Source: Actinokineospora alba
GTDB lineage: Bacteria > Actinomycetota > Actinomycetes > Mycobacteriales > Pseudonocardiaceae
Assembly (NCBI RefSeq): GCF_004362515.1
Contig: NZ_SNXU01000001.1
Coordinates: 2,232,001-2,296,000, forward strand
Direction: 5' to 3'
Length of the DNA: 64,000 bases
Positions 9,369 to 17,268 of this stretch are shown here, piece by piece (the first letter of the stretch is position 1; every line of letters begins with the position of its first letter). A program made the position numbers and the translations under genes. The notes beneath the pieces were generated by a model that was not told where the DNA came from, ran no database searches, and saw only the letters and a program-made list of their open reading frames with translations.

Positions 9369-10019
9369 TTACTTGGTGGCGATCTTCTGACCCACGAGGA
9401 TCAGGTTCGGGTCGCCGATGTAGCTCTTGTTCTTCTCGTGCAGGGCCTGCCAGCCGCCGGTCACGTTGAGCTGCTTGGCGATCTGCGACAGGGTGTCACC
9501 CGCGACGACGGTGTAGTCGCCCGCCGGGTTCGACTTCGACAGCGCCACCGGGGCGGCGGGGGCCGCGACCTTGGGGGCGGTCACCTTGGGCGCCGCGGCC
9601 TTGGGGGCGGCGGGCTTCGTCACGGCCTTCTTCGGGGCCGCGGGCTTCTTCGCGATGGCGGCGGTCGAACCGGCCCGCTTGCCGCAGGTCGGCCACGCGC
9701 CGATGCCCTGGCCCTTGAGGACGTTCTCCGCGACGCGGATCTGCTCCTCGCGGGAGGCCTGGTGGGCCATGCCCGACCCGCCGTACGCCCGCCAGGTGCT
9801 GGCACTGAACTGCAGGCCGCCGTAGTAGCCGTTGCCGGTGTTGATGCTCCAGTTGCCGCCGCTCTCGCACTGGGCGATGGCATCCCAGTTGACGCTGCTG
9901 GCGGAAGCGGGGGCGGCGACGGCGACCATCGGGGCGCCGATCGCGACACCCGCGACGATGACGCGGGCGATGGTGCGCTTGGCGGAGGACGGCTTGCGGT
10001 GCTTGCCTAGGTAGGACAT
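9369..10019 (-). CDS. rpfA: Resuscitation-promoting factor, secreted transglycosylase with LysM domain
   Basis: A 216-residue secreted muralytic enzyme. A signal peptide of about 38 residues ends at the APASAS cleavage region. The Rpf transglycosylase-like domain spans about residues 39-112 (DAIAQCESGGNW, with the catalytic Glu in CESGG, and YYGGLQFSASTW). A Lys/Ala/Pro-rich linker leads to a LysM peptidoglycan-binding domain (YTVVAGDTLSQIAKQLN) at about residues 163-214. The start at 10019 is chosen because GGAGGAGAG precedes it and it begins the signal peptide. Position between moaE and moaD matches Rv0867c (rpfA). Such enzymes cleave peptidoglycan during regrowth from dormancy or spore germination. 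The long structured leader suggests tight control. Confidence 0.95.
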   Translation of the reverse strand: MSYLGKHRKPSSAKRTIARVIVAGVAIGAPMVAVAAPASASSVNWDAIAQCESGGNWSINTGNGYYGGLQFSASTWRAYGGSGMAHQASREEQIRVAENVLKGQGIGAWPTCGKRAGSTAAIAKKPAAPKKAVTKPAAPKAAAPKVTAPKVAAPAAPVALSKSNPAGDYTVVAGDTLSQIAKQLNVTGGWQALHEKNKSYIGDPNLILVGQKIATK

Positions 10020-10059
10020 TTGGGTCTCTCCTCCCGCGCCTGCGAGCGTGTCGCTGTGG

Positions 10060-10255
10060 GCGGGCCCGACTTCGGCCCGGCCGGGGCTCTCACCCGGCTG
10101 CCACGCCTCGCGTGCCGAAGCACGCTCGTCGTGGTCCCTCGCCCCTGTCCGGAAGTTCGCTTTCGCTCGGGGTTGGTTCCCGAGAGGCCGCCGGACAGGA
10201 CTTGGCGCTACGGACTCCCGGGTAGTGCGTGGCTGGTTCGGGGCCAGCCAAGAAG
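10060..10255 (-). ncRNA. Candidate c-di-AMP riboswitch (ydaO type) in the rpfA leader
   Basis: On the minus strand the leader of rpfA carries GGGAACCAACCCC (10181-10169) and CGGGTGAG (10096-10089), which resemble conserved blocks of the ydaO/yuaA class, plus a pairing CCTGTCCGG/CCGGACAGG between 10192-10200 and 10144-10152. In Streptomyces rpfA-type genes are known to be controlled by a ydaO riboswitch, which turns expression down when c-di-AMP binds. Boundaries are approximate; a covariance-model search would decide. Confidence 0.65.
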
Positions 10256-10297
10256 CGACGGTACGTAACCGGGAGGGGATTCGGAAATTATCCAAGT

Positions 10298-10313
10298 TGT
10301 GACCGTCGTCACA
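10298..10313. promoter_or_regulatory. Perfect CRP/GlxR-type site TGTGA-N6-TCACA upstream of rpfA
   Basis: TGTGA (10298-10302) and TCACA (10309-10313) are separated by six bases, matching the cAMP receptor protein consensus exactly. It lies about 40 nt upstream of the riboswitch-like leader. CRP control of rpfA is known in M. tuberculosis (Rv3676) and Streptomyces. The remainder of 10314-10462 shows no further gene or clear structure. Confidence 0.75.
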
Positions 10314-10462
10314 GTAACGCTGGGCGAACCGGCTTCGATGGCAATGAATCCGCAGGTCAGCGAGTTATGTTTCGCTGTTATTGTTCCGTGTCCTGCCCGA
10401 GATAATTCACGCTGGGTGAGGTTTGGCTCACGTCGATTCGGCGTGTTGGGCCGTTCGTGGAC

Positions 10463-10723
10463 TCAGCCACCCGCGAAAGGCGGAAGCACGTCGAGCACTG
10501 TTCCGTCACTCAACGGAACAGATCGGTCACGCACGGCCACGCCGTCAAGGAGGAAGCTCGACGCCAGCAGGACCCGGGAGAGAGCCTCGCCGTGGCGGCC
10601 GGAGAGCTCGCTCAGCGCGTCGGCGACCGTCGATCCGGCGGGGAATCCCACGGTCTCCTCGGACACGCCCGCGGCGGCTCGCGCTCCGGCGAAGTACCGG
10701 ACCGTCGCTGTCGTCACGCTCAT
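10463..10723 (-). CDS. moaD: MoaD, small subunit of molybdopterin synthase
   Basis: An 86-residue ubiquitin-fold sulfur carrier ending in PFAGG. The C-terminal Gly-Gly is the site that is adenylated and thiocarboxylated before sulfur is passed to the MoaE-bound precursor. The start ATG overlaps the moaA stop by ATGA, so both are translated from one message. Its catalytic partner MoaE is encoded in the fusion gene at 8066 on the opposite strand, separated by rpfA, the same arrangement as moaD2/moaE2 around rpfA in M. tuberculosis. Confidence 0.93.
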   Translation of the reverse strand: MSVTTATVRYFAGARAAAGVSEETVGFPAGSTVADALSELSGRHGEALSRVLLASSFLLDGVAVRDRSVPLSDGTVLDVLPPFAGG

Positions 10724-11775
10724 CCTCCGATTGCGCTCATCGGCCGCAGTGGCTGGGCGAAGCCCGCGTCGTTGATCTGGTGCCCCGCGAGTTTGGCCCA
10801 CATCGTGGCCCGCCACAGCTCGGCGATCTCGGCGTCGTCGGCCCCGGCCCGCAGTGGCGCGCGCAGATCGGTTTCCGACTGGCTGAACAGGCACGAGCGC
10901 AGCGCGCCGTCGGCGGTCAGCCGGGTGCGGTCGCAGTCGCCGCAGAACGGGCGGGTCACCGAGGCGATGACGCCGACCTCGGCCGGTCCGCCGTCGACCA
11001 GCCACCGCTCGGCGGGGGCCGCGCCACGCGGGCTCGGGCTCTCGGTCAGCTCGAACTCTTCGCGAAGCAGCTCGAGGATGCGCTCCGCGGTGATCATCTG
11101 CGTGCGCTTCCACCCGTGCTGCGGGTCGAGGGGCATCTGCTCGATGAACCGAAGGTGGTAGCCGTGGTCTACGCAGTACCGAAGCAGCGAGGCGGCTTCG
11201 TCGTCGTTGATCCCGGGCAGCAACACGGCGTTGACCTTGACCGGCGTCAGCCCGGCGTCGCGCGCGGCGGCGAGGCCGTCGAGCACGTCGGAGAGCCGGT
11301 CGCGGCGGGTGATCTCCTGGAACCGCTCGGGGCGCAGGGTGTCGAGGGAGACGTTGATCCGGTCGAGCCCGGCGTCGACCAGCGACTTGGCGCGGCGGAC
11401 CAGGCCGATGCCGTTGGTGGTCATCGAGATCCGCGGCCGGGGGGAGAGGGCGGCGGTGGCGGCGATGATCTTCTCGATGCCCTTGCGCAGGGTCGGTTCG
11501 CCGCCGGTGAACCGGACGTTGGTGATGCCGAGGGTCTCCACGGCGATGCGGATCAGCCTGCCGAGTTCATCCTCGTCGAGCATCTCGCCGCCGGGCATCC
11601 AGTCGAGGCCCTCGGCGGGCATGCAGTAGGTGCAGCGCAGGTTGCAGCGGTCCGTGAGCGACACCCGGAGGTCCGCGGCGACCCGGCCGAACCGGTCGAT
11701 CAACGCGGGGTTGTCCGGGCGTGGCGCACTAGACGTGCCGGGCATTGCCGGAAGTCCCAGATCAACCGCTGTCAC
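10720..11775 (-). CDS. moaA: GTP 3',8-cyclase MoaA (radical SAM)
   Basis: A 351-residue radical SAM enzyme that starts molybdenum cofactor synthesis from GTP. The N-terminal [4Fe-4S] site is C44-C48-C51 in TDRCNLRCTYC. The second cluster uses the Cys triad in FCGDCDRTRL and LRSCLF near the C-terminus, and the protein ends in GG as active MoaA proteins do. TGGEPTLR and NVSLDTLRP are standard. It is the first gene of a moaA-moaD pair and divergent from the Mop-domain regulator at 11914. Confidence 0.96.
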   Translation of the reverse strand: MTAVDLGLPAMPGTSSAPRPDNPALIDRFGRVAADLRVSLTDRCNLRCTYCMPAEGLDWMPGGEMLDEDELGRLIRIAVETLGITNVRFTGGEPTLRKGIEKIIAATAALSPRPRISMTTNGIGLVRRAKSLVDAGLDRINVSLDTLRPERFQEITRRDRLSDVLDGLAAARDAGLTPVKVNAVLLPGINDDEAASLLRYCVDHGYHLRFIEQMPLDPQHGWKRTQMITAERILELLREEFELTESPSPRGAAPAERWLVDGGPAEVGVIASVTRPFCGDCDRTRLTADGALRSCLFSQSETDLRAPLRAGADDAEIAELWRATMWAKLAGHQINDAGFAQPLRPMSAIGG

Positions 11776-11901
11776 CCGATCCAGGGTAGTCGCGATTTCA
11801 CCGAATGGGCTGATACGTCCGCTATCTGAGCACGACCGCGAGGTTGGCGTCCAACCGCGATTGCGGGTCGATTTATCCTATCAGGACGCGGCTGCGGAGG
11901 T

Positions 11902-11914
11902 TAGGCTCCGTCCA
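11902..11914 (+). promoter_or_regulatory. -10 box TAGGCT for a leaderless molybdate-regulator transcript
   Basis: TAGGCT at 11902-11907 ends 6 nt before the ATG at 11914 with no ribosome site between. Further upstream an imperfect palindrome (GGTTGG-CGT-CCAACC, 11842-11856) lies in the moaA/regulator divergent region and could be an operator. Confidence 0.5.
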
Positions 11915-12306
11915 TGCCGTACTTTCGGTTATCCGAAGCCGCCCGCCTGCTCGGCGTCAGTGACGACACTGTCCGCCGATGGGTGGACGCCGGCCACCTT
12001 CGGGCGGACTCCGACGCCGCCGGACGCAAGGTCGTGGAGGGCTCGGTCCTCGCCGACTTCGCCCGGACCCAGGCCCGCGAGATCCCGGACCCCACCGCGG
12101 GTGGGCGGTCGGCGCGCAACCGCTTCGTCGGGCTGGTGACCGAAGTCGTGGCCGACAGGGTGATGGCGCAGGTGGAGATGCAGTGCGGCCCCCACCGGGT
12201 GGTGTCGCTGATGAGCGCGGAGGCCGTCCGCGAACTCGGCCTGGAGCCGGGTGTGCTCGCCGTCGCCTACGTGAAGGCCACCCAAGTAGTAGTGGAGACG
12301 CCGTGA
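11914..12306 (+). CDS. Helix-turn-helix plus Mop/TOBE molybdate-binding protein
   Basis: A 130-residue protein. Residues 1-50 are a MerR/excisionase-type helix-turn-helix (FRLSEAARLLGVSDDTVRRW) and residues 65-130 a single Mop/TOBE domain (RNRFVGLVTEV, ALMSAEAVREL-like core) that binds molybdate. It overlaps the modA start by GTGA, so it leads the modA operon. By position it is probably a molybdate-responsive regulator of the mod or moa genes, in the manner of ModE, but it is shorter and has a different DNA-binding domain. Direct DNA binding is inferred. Confidence 0.85.
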   Translation: MPYFRLSEAARLLGVSDDTVRRWVDAGHLRADSDAAGRKVVEGSVLADFARTQAREIPDPTAGGRSARNRFVGLVTEVVADRVMAQVEMQCGPHRVVSLMSAEAVRELGLEPGVLAVAYVKATQVVVETP

Positions 12307-13016
12307 TCAAGCCCCTGCTCCTGGCGGCCGCCCTGCTCGCAGGGTGCGGGACCAGCGCGGGTTCTGACCAGACGACCGTGACCGTGTTCGCCGCGGCCTC
12401 GCTGACCGAGTCGTTCACCGCCCTGGAGAAGCGATTCGAGACCGACAACCCCGGCGTCGACTTGCGACTCAACTTCGCGGGCTCATCCGCGCTCGCCCAA
12501 CAGCTCGCCAACGGCGCGGCGGCGGACGTGTTCGCCGCCGCCGATGAGAAGACAGTGGCCGGGGTGGCTGAGCACCTGGAAAGCCCCGCGGTGTTCGCCA
12601 CCAACCGGCTCACCATCGCCGTCCCCCGCGGCAACCCGGCCAAGATCACCGGTCTCGCCGACCTGACCCGCACGGACGTGACGGTTGTCGTCTGCGCTCC
12701 CCAGGTCCCGTGCGGTGCGGCGACTAGGAAAGTCGCCCCGAACCTGCGGCCCGCGAGCGAGGAACAGGACGTGAAGGCGGTGCTGACCAAGGTCGCGGCG
12801 GGGGAGGCGGACGCGGGCCTGGTCTACGTCACCGACACCCGCTCGGGAAAGGTCGACGCGATCGACTTCCCGGAGTCGGCGGCGGTGGTCAACAAGTACC
12901 CGATCGCGCTCACCAAACAGGCCCCCAACGCGCTGCTCGCCCGCCGTTTCGTCGACCTGGTGCTAAGCCAGACCGGGCAGAACGAGCTGGTCAGAGCCGG
13001 TTTCGGCAAGCCATGA
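12303..13016 (+). CDS. modA: Molybdate ABC transporter substrate-binding lipoprotein ModA
   Basis: A 237-residue lipoprotein. The signal peptide ends in the lipobox LLAGC at about residue 15, so it should be anchored to the outer face of the membrane. The ModA fold is clear: VTVFAAASLTESF with the oxyanion-binding AAS, FAGSSALAQQ, GAAADVFAAAD and a C-terminal YPIAL. It captures molybdate or tungstate for ModBC. The GTG start overlaps the regulator stop. Unusually, 499 bases separate it from modB. Confidence 0.93.
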   Translation: MIKPLLLAAALLAGCGTSAGSDQTTVTVFAAASLTESFTALEKRFETDNPGVDLRLNFAGSSALAQQLANGAAADVFAAADEKTVAGVAEHLESPAVFATNRLTIAVPRGNPAKITGLADLTRTDVTVVVCAPQVPCGAATRKVAPNLRPASEEQDVKAVLTKVAAGEADAGLVYVTDTRSGKVDAIDFPESAAVVNKYPIALTKQAPNALLARRFVDLVLSQTGQNELVRAGFGKP

Positions 13017-13021
13017 CCCCG

Positions 13022-13050
13022 CCATCCACAGGGCGGGCCGGTTATCCACA
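13022..13050 (+). promoter_or_regulatory. Two DnaA-box-like 9-mers
   Basis: TTATCCACA at 13042-13050 is an exact DnaA box and CCATCCACA at 13022-13030 is a near match, on the same strand and 20 bases apart. They lie just after modA. No replication genes are near, so this is not oriC; it may be a titration site or chance. Confidence 0.3.
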
Positions 13051-13160
13051 GCAACCCCGCACCCCCTCCTCCTCACCCCCCACCCCCGATAAACTGGCCA
13101 AGGGCCGTCCCCCCGGGGAAGGGCGGGGGCCGCGCTGTTTACGGGCGGCGATCAGCGACG

Positions 13161-13331
13161 TGCGGGGTTCGGCGGCGTTCTCCGATGAGTGCGGGTGGCG
13201 GGGCACAGCGGAGATCCGCGGTCGGCGGGGGGTGCCTTGTGTTCGTGGGGTGCCCAGGGGTGGGTCTGGGCTGCGGGCTTCTTCGGCGTTCACTGATGAG
13301 TGCAGGTGGCAGCGCTCTGCGGCGATCTGCG
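13161..13331 (+). repeat. Two 60-bp imperfect direct repeats in the modA-modB gap
   Basis: Copies at 13161-13220 and 13272-13331 share 48 of 60 bases, 111 bases apart. Both contain GATGAGTGC and end in GCGG(A/C)GATC(C/T)GCG; a further partial copy of the end block is at 13145-13159. The gap 13017-13515 has no convincing gene on either strand. It splits the normally compact modABC and looks like inserted repeat DNA. Confidence 0.7.
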
Positions 13332-13515
13332 AGCAGGTGGGTCTGCCCAGTTTGCGGGCGGGGAAGCCGGGGGCTTTCGAGCAGGTCGATTCGGCAAGTG
13401 CGCGAATCCCGGCGCCTGTTGGACGGTGCGGACCTGCCCATGACCTGCTCGCCGGGCGTCGGTTCAGTGGCGAAACTGGTCGTGCCGTCCTCCTGTCTGT
13501 CGGGTGGGCTGAGCG

Positions 13516-14322
13516 GTGATCGGGACTGCTGGGCGCGGGTCGTCGTGGGTGCCGGGGGTGTTGTGGGTTCCCGCGGTGCTTGGGTTGGCGGTCGTGGTGT
13601 TGCCGCTGGTCGGGCTGCTGGTCCGCGCGGATCTGGGGAACTGGGTCGAGCACGTCACCAGCCCCGGTGCGATGGCGGCGCTGGCGCTCTCGTTGCGGAC
13701 CGCGGCCATGTCGACGTTCCTCTGTCTTCTCCTCGGTGGTCCCCTCGCCGTCGTGCTCGCACGCGCGCGTGTTCCGGGGGTGCGGGTGCTCCGCGCGGTG
13801 GTGTTGCTTCCCTTGGTGCTGCCGCCGGTTGTCGGTGGGCTCGCACTCCTCTATCTCCTCGGCCGTTCCGGGTTCGCCGGTCACGCGCTCGACTTGGCGT
13901 TCGGTATCCGCGTTCCCTACACGACCGCCGCCGTCGTGATCGCGCAGACCTTTGTGGCCATGCCGTTCCTGGTCGTCGGGCTCGAAGGGGCGCTGCGGAC
14001 CGCGGGGGAGCGGTACGAAGCCGTCGCCGCAACCCTCGGGGCTCGGCCGTGGACGGTGTTCCGTCGGGTCACCGTGCCGCTCCTGCTGCCCGCCATCGGC
14101 TCCGGCGTCGTCCTTTCCTTTGCCCGCGCGCTTGGTGAGTTCGGGGCCACGATCACCTTCGCGGGCAGCCTCGAAGGCGTGACCCGCACCCTGCCGCTGC
14201 AGGTCTACCTTCTCGGTGAGACCGATGTGGACGGTGCGATCGCCGTGTCCCTGCTCCTGGTCCTGGTCGCGATCGCGGTGATCGTCGTGGCCCGCCCGCG
14301 CGCGGTGGAGCGGGCGCCGTGA
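13516..14322 (+). CDS. modB: Molybdate ABC transporter permease ModB
   Basis: A 268-residue inner-membrane protein with about six membrane helices, starting at a GTG. The EAA loop that docks onto ModC reads YEAVAATLGARPWTVFRRV followed by VTVPLLLPAI. FARALGEFGATITFAG is the ModB signature that separates it from sulfate permeases. It overlaps modC by GTGA. It forms the channel of the ModABC importer. The upstream 499-bp gap means it may need its own promoter. Confidence 0.94.
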   Translation: MIGTAGRGSSWVPGVLWVPAVLGLAVVVLPLVGLLVRADLGNWVEHVTSPGAMAALALSLRTAAMSTFLCLLLGGPLAVVLARARVPGVRVLRAVVLLPLVLPPVVGGLALLYLLGRSGFAGHALDLAFGIRVPYTTAAVVIAQTFVAMPFLVVGLEGALRTAGERYEAVAATLGARPWTVFRRVTVPLLLPAIGSGVVLSFARALGEFGATITFAGSLEGVTRTLPLQVYLLGETDVDGAIAVSLLLVLVAIAVIVVARPRAVERAP

Positions 14323-15395
14323 CCGGGCTGCGCGCGGAATTCGTGCTGACCCAAGGGGACTTCCGGCTCCAAGTGGACCTGCGCACCGGACCCGGGGAGG
14401 TGATCGCCGTCCTCGGGCCCAACGGCTCCGGCAAGTCCACCCTCCTCGACGTCCTCGCCGGCCTGCGCCAACCCGAGTCCGGCGTGGTCGCCGTCGACGA
14501 CAAGACGCTGACCGACACCGCGGCAGGCGTGCGGGTGCCGCCGCACCGCCGAGGCGTCGGCCTGCTCGCCCAGGAGGCCCTGCTCTTCCCGCACCTCACC
14601 GCCCTGGCCAACGTCGAGTTCGGACCGCGCGTGCAGGGCAAGGACCACACTGCCGCCCGCCGATGGCTCGACGACGTCGGCGCCGCGGACCTCGCCGACC
14701 GCAGGCCGCGCGCCCTCTCCGGCGGCCAGGCGCAGCGGGTCGCGCTCGCGCGGGCGCTCGCCGCCGACCCCGTGCTCCTCCTGCTCGACGAGCCCTTCGC
14801 CGCCCTCGACGTCGACGCCGCCCCCGCCCTGCGCGGCGTTGTCCGCCGCGTCCTGCGTGACCGCGCCGCCGTGCTGGTCACCCACGACCCGCTCGACGCG
14901 CTCGCCATCGCCGACCGGATCGTCGTCCTGGCCGACGGGAAGGTCGTCGAGCAGGGCCCGACCCGCGAAGTCCTGTCCCGCCCGCGCACCCCGTTCACCG
15001 CCCGCGTCGCCGGGCTCGACCTGGTCGCGGGCACCGCCTGCCCGGACGGGCTGCGAACGGCGGACGGCGCGCTCATCGCGGGTTCCGGTGGCGCCGCGAT
15101 CAGCGGTGAGCCCGCGGTCGCCGTGTTCCGCCCCGCCGACGTCGCGGTCTACACCGAACGGATCCACGGCAGCCCGCGCAACGTGTTCGAGGCGACGGTG
15201 ACCGCGATGGAGCCGCACGGCGACGTCGTGCGGATCCGGGTCGCGGGCGGCCCGCCGTGGGTGTCCGGCCTGGCCGCGGACCTCACCGTGGGCGCAGTCG
15301 CCGAACTCACAATCGAGCCCGGATCTCGCGTCTACCTCGCGGTGAAGGCGACCGAGGTCCGCGTCCACCCCGCCGTGCCGGATTCGGCTGGGTAG
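14319..15395 (+). CDS. modC: Molybdate ABC transporter ATPase ModC
   Basis: A 358-residue ATPase. Walker A is GPNGSGKST, the signature is LSGGQAQRVALARA, Walker B ends in LLLLDEPFAALD, and the H-loop is VLVTHDP. Residues from about 230 form a C-terminal regulatory region containing a Mop/TOBE-like domain (NVFEATVTAMEPHGDVVRIRV) that can bind molybdate and feed back on transport. It starts at GTG 14319 overlapping modB. Ends 9 bases before the next start, whose own -10 box lies inside the end of this gene. Confidence 0.94.
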   Translation: MTGLRAEFVLTQGDFRLQVDLRTGPGEVIAVLGPNGSGKSTLLDVLAGLRQPESGVVAVDDKTLTDTAAGVRVPPHRRGVGLLAQEALLFPHLTALANVEFGPRVQGKDHTAARRWLDDVGAADLADRRPRALSGGQAQRVALARALAADPVLLLLDEPFAALDVDAAPALRGVVRRVLRDRAAVLVTHDPLDALAIADRIVVLADGKVVEQGPTREVLSRPRTPFTARVAGLDLVAGTACPDGLRTADGALIAGSGGAAISGEPAVAVFRPADVAVYTERIHGSPRNVFEATVTAMEPHGDVVRIRVAGGPPWVSGLAADLTVGAVAELTIEPGSRVYLAVKATEVRVHPAVPDSAG

Positions 15396-15405
15396 ATTCA
15401 CGACA
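15393..15405 (+). promoter_or_regulatory. -10 box TAGATT for a leaderless HAD-phosphatase transcript
   Basis: TAGATT at 15393-15398, overlapping the end of modC, ends 6 nt before the ATG at 15405. Confidence 0.5.
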
Positions 15406-16205
15406 TGAGTGGGCCCTGGACGTACCTCATGGACATGGACGGGGTGCTGGTGCACGAGGAGCACCTCATCCCCGGCGCGGACGCGGTGATCGCCGAACTC
15501 ACCGCGGCCGAGACGCCGTTCCTGGTGTTGACCAACAACTCGATCTACACCCCGCGCGACCTGCGGGCCCGTCTGCTGCGCACCGGGCTCGACGTGCCCG
15601 AGTCGTCGATCTGGACCTCCGCGCTGGCCACGGCGAAGTTCCTCGACAGCCAGCGCCCCGGCGGCTCGGCGTTCGTCATCGGCGAGGCCGGGCTGACCAC
15701 CGCGCTGCACGAGATCGGCTACACCCTCACCGAGCGCGACCCCGACTACGTGGTCCTCGGCGAGACCCGGACGTACAGCGTCGCCGCGATCACCCACGCG
15801 ATCCGGCTCATCGTCGACGGCGCGCGCTTCATCGCGACCAACCCCGACGCCGCCGGACCAAGCCGCGAGGGGCTGACCCCGGCCACCGGCGCTGTCGCCG
15901 CGCTGATCGAGAAGGCCACCGGCCGCTCACCGTATTTCGTGGGCAAGCCGAACCCGCTGATGATGCGCTCCGGCCTGCGTTCCCTCGGCGCGCACTCCGA
16001 GGACACGCTGATGATCGGCGACCGGATGGACACCGACATGCTCAGCGGCCTGGAAGCGGGCCTGCGCACGATCCTGGTGCTGACCGGCATCTCCACCCGG
16101 GAAACCGCCGAGCGGTACCCCTTCCGCCCTACGCGGGTGATCGACTCGATCGCTGACCTGGTGGGTCACACCAAGGACCCCTTTCCGGCGGGCGTAGAAG
16201 GATGA
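15405..16205 (+). CDS. HAD-IIA family sugar phosphatase (NagD-like)
   Basis: A 266-residue cytoplasmic hydrolase of the haloacid dehalogenase superfamily. Motif I is DMDGVL at the N-terminus with the two catalytic Asp residues, motif II is LTNNS, motif III Lys is in FVGKPNPLMM, and motif IV is MIGDRMDTDM. The C2-type cap (residues about 75-180) and FVGKP place it in the NagD/p-nitrophenyl phosphatase group, which acts on sugar or nucleotide monophosphates. The substrate cannot be read from sequence. Confidence 0.9.
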   Translation: MSGPWTYLMDMDGVLVHEEHLIPGADAVIAELTAAETPFLVLTNNSIYTPRDLRARLLRTGLDVPESSIWTSALATAKFLDSQRPGGSAFVIGEAGLTTALHEIGYTLTERDPDYVVLGETRTYSVAAITHAIRLIVDGARFIATNPDAAGPSREGLTPATGAVAALIEKATGRSPYFVGKPNPLMMRSGLRSLGAHSEDTLMIGDRMDTDMLSGLEAGLRTILVLTGISTRETAERYPFRPTRVIDSIADLVGHTKDPFPAGVEG

Positions 16206-16241
16206 TCAGCGGATACCTTCGCATCGCGAGCGAGGCTCGCC

Positions 16242-16254
16242 TATCGTCGGACCG
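16242..16254 (+). promoter_or_regulatory. -10 box TATCGT for a leaderless metallophosphoesterase transcript
   Basis: TATCGT at 16242-16247 ends 6 nt before the GTG at 16254 and so supports this start over the later GTG at 16272. Confidence 0.5.
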
Positions 16255-17087
16255 TGCAGGAAGAAAGATCTGTGCCGCGCACCTACGTCGTCGGTGACGT
16301 CCACGGGCACCGCGACGAACTCCTCGACGCGCTCCGGTCCGCGGGACTCATCGACGACGACGACGCCTGGGCGGGCGGCGACGCGCACGTGTGGTTCCTC
16401 GGGGACTTCGTCGACCGCGGCCCGGACGGCATCGGCGTCATCGACCTGGTGATCCGCCTCGCCGTCGAAGCGGAGAAAACGGGCGGCAAGGTCGAGACGC
16501 TGCTCGGCAACCACGAGATCTTGCTACTCGGTATGCACAAGTTCGGCGACACGGAGGTCCCGTCCGACTTCGGCCCCCGCAGCTTCGCGCGCAGCTGGGA
16601 GATGAACGGCGGCATGGTGAGCGACCAGGAGGCGCTCACCGACGACCACGTGTCCTGGCTGCTCGACCGGCCGGTCCTCGCGCTGGTGGGCGACCACCTG
16701 CTGATGCACTCCGACACCCTCGAGTACCTCAACTGGGGCCCGGACATCGACGCCATCAACACCGCCGTGACGGACGTCCTGCGGTCCGACGACCTCGTCG
16801 ACTGGTGGGAGGTCTGGCGCCGGATGACGACCCGGTACGCCTTCCGCGGCCCACATGGGGAACAGGTGGCCGACGACTTGCTGGCCGCGCTCGGCGGGAG
16901 CCAGGTCGTCCACGGGCACAGCGTGATCGCCGACCAGGTCGGCAGGCTGCCGGTGGAGATCGACGGCCCACACGAGTACGCGGGCGGCAAGGCACTGGGC
17001 GTGGACGCCGGGGTGTTTGTCGGCGGACCGTGCCTGGTCGTCGAGCTTCCGTGGAAACCGGACGAGAAGGACGAGAAGGACGACTGA
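16254..17087 (+). CDS. Calcineurin-like metallophosphoesterase
   Basis: A 277-residue Ser/Thr-phosphatase-type hydrolase. Metal-binding motifs are in order: GDVHGH, GDFVDRGPDG, GNHE and HGHSV near the C-terminus, the set of the bacterial PrpA/ApaH-like group. It is soluble. The start at GTG 16254 fits a leaderless promoter; GTG 16272 preceded by AGGAAG is an alternative that removes six residues. The C-terminus is a run of DEKDEKDD-type charged residues. Candidate substrates are phosphoproteins or dinucleoside polyphosphates. Confidence 0.88.
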   Translation: MQEERSVPRTYVVGDVHGHRDELLDALRSAGLIDDDDAWAGGDAHVWFLGDFVDRGPDGIGVIDLVIRLAVEAEKTGGKVETLLGNHEILLLGMHKFGDTEVPSDFGPRSFARSWEMNGGMVSDQEALTDDHVSWLLDRPVLALVGDHLLMHSDTLEYLNWGPDIDAINTAVTDVLRSDDLVDWWEVWRRMTTRYAFRGPHGEQVADDLLAALGGSQVVHGHSVIADQVGRLPVEIDGPHEYAGGKALGVDAGVFVGGPCLVVELPWKPDEKDEKDD

Positions 17088-17268
17088 CCCCTTCCGTTCC
17101 CGCACCTCCGCCGGACCGCGGCCTGCTCCGCTGGGAACACCGGCAGCGTCTACGACCCGCAGTCAATGGTCTTGACCTGCCCCAGGGTCACGCCCCGCCG
17201 CACCACGCCCCTGCATTCCCACCCCGCCAACGCGAGGGGCCGATCCAAACAGGCACCCCCGCGGCCGG

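Noticed and set aside
9041..9469. A 142-residue plus-strand frame across the inverted repeat
   Set aside because: It runs through the palindrome and the rpfA terminator, has no ribosome site and no recognisable fold.
13022..13050. Origin of replication
   Set aside because: No dnaA, dnaN, gyrase or other origin genes and only two boxes.
13161..13331. CRISPR-like array
   Set aside because: Only two diverged 60-bp copies at 111-bp distance, with no identical short repeats, no unique spacers and no cas genes.
14205..15797. A 530-residue minus-strand frame over modC and the HAD gene
   Set aside because: It spans two well-supported plus-strand genes, has Asp/Gly/Arg-rich composition and no domain.
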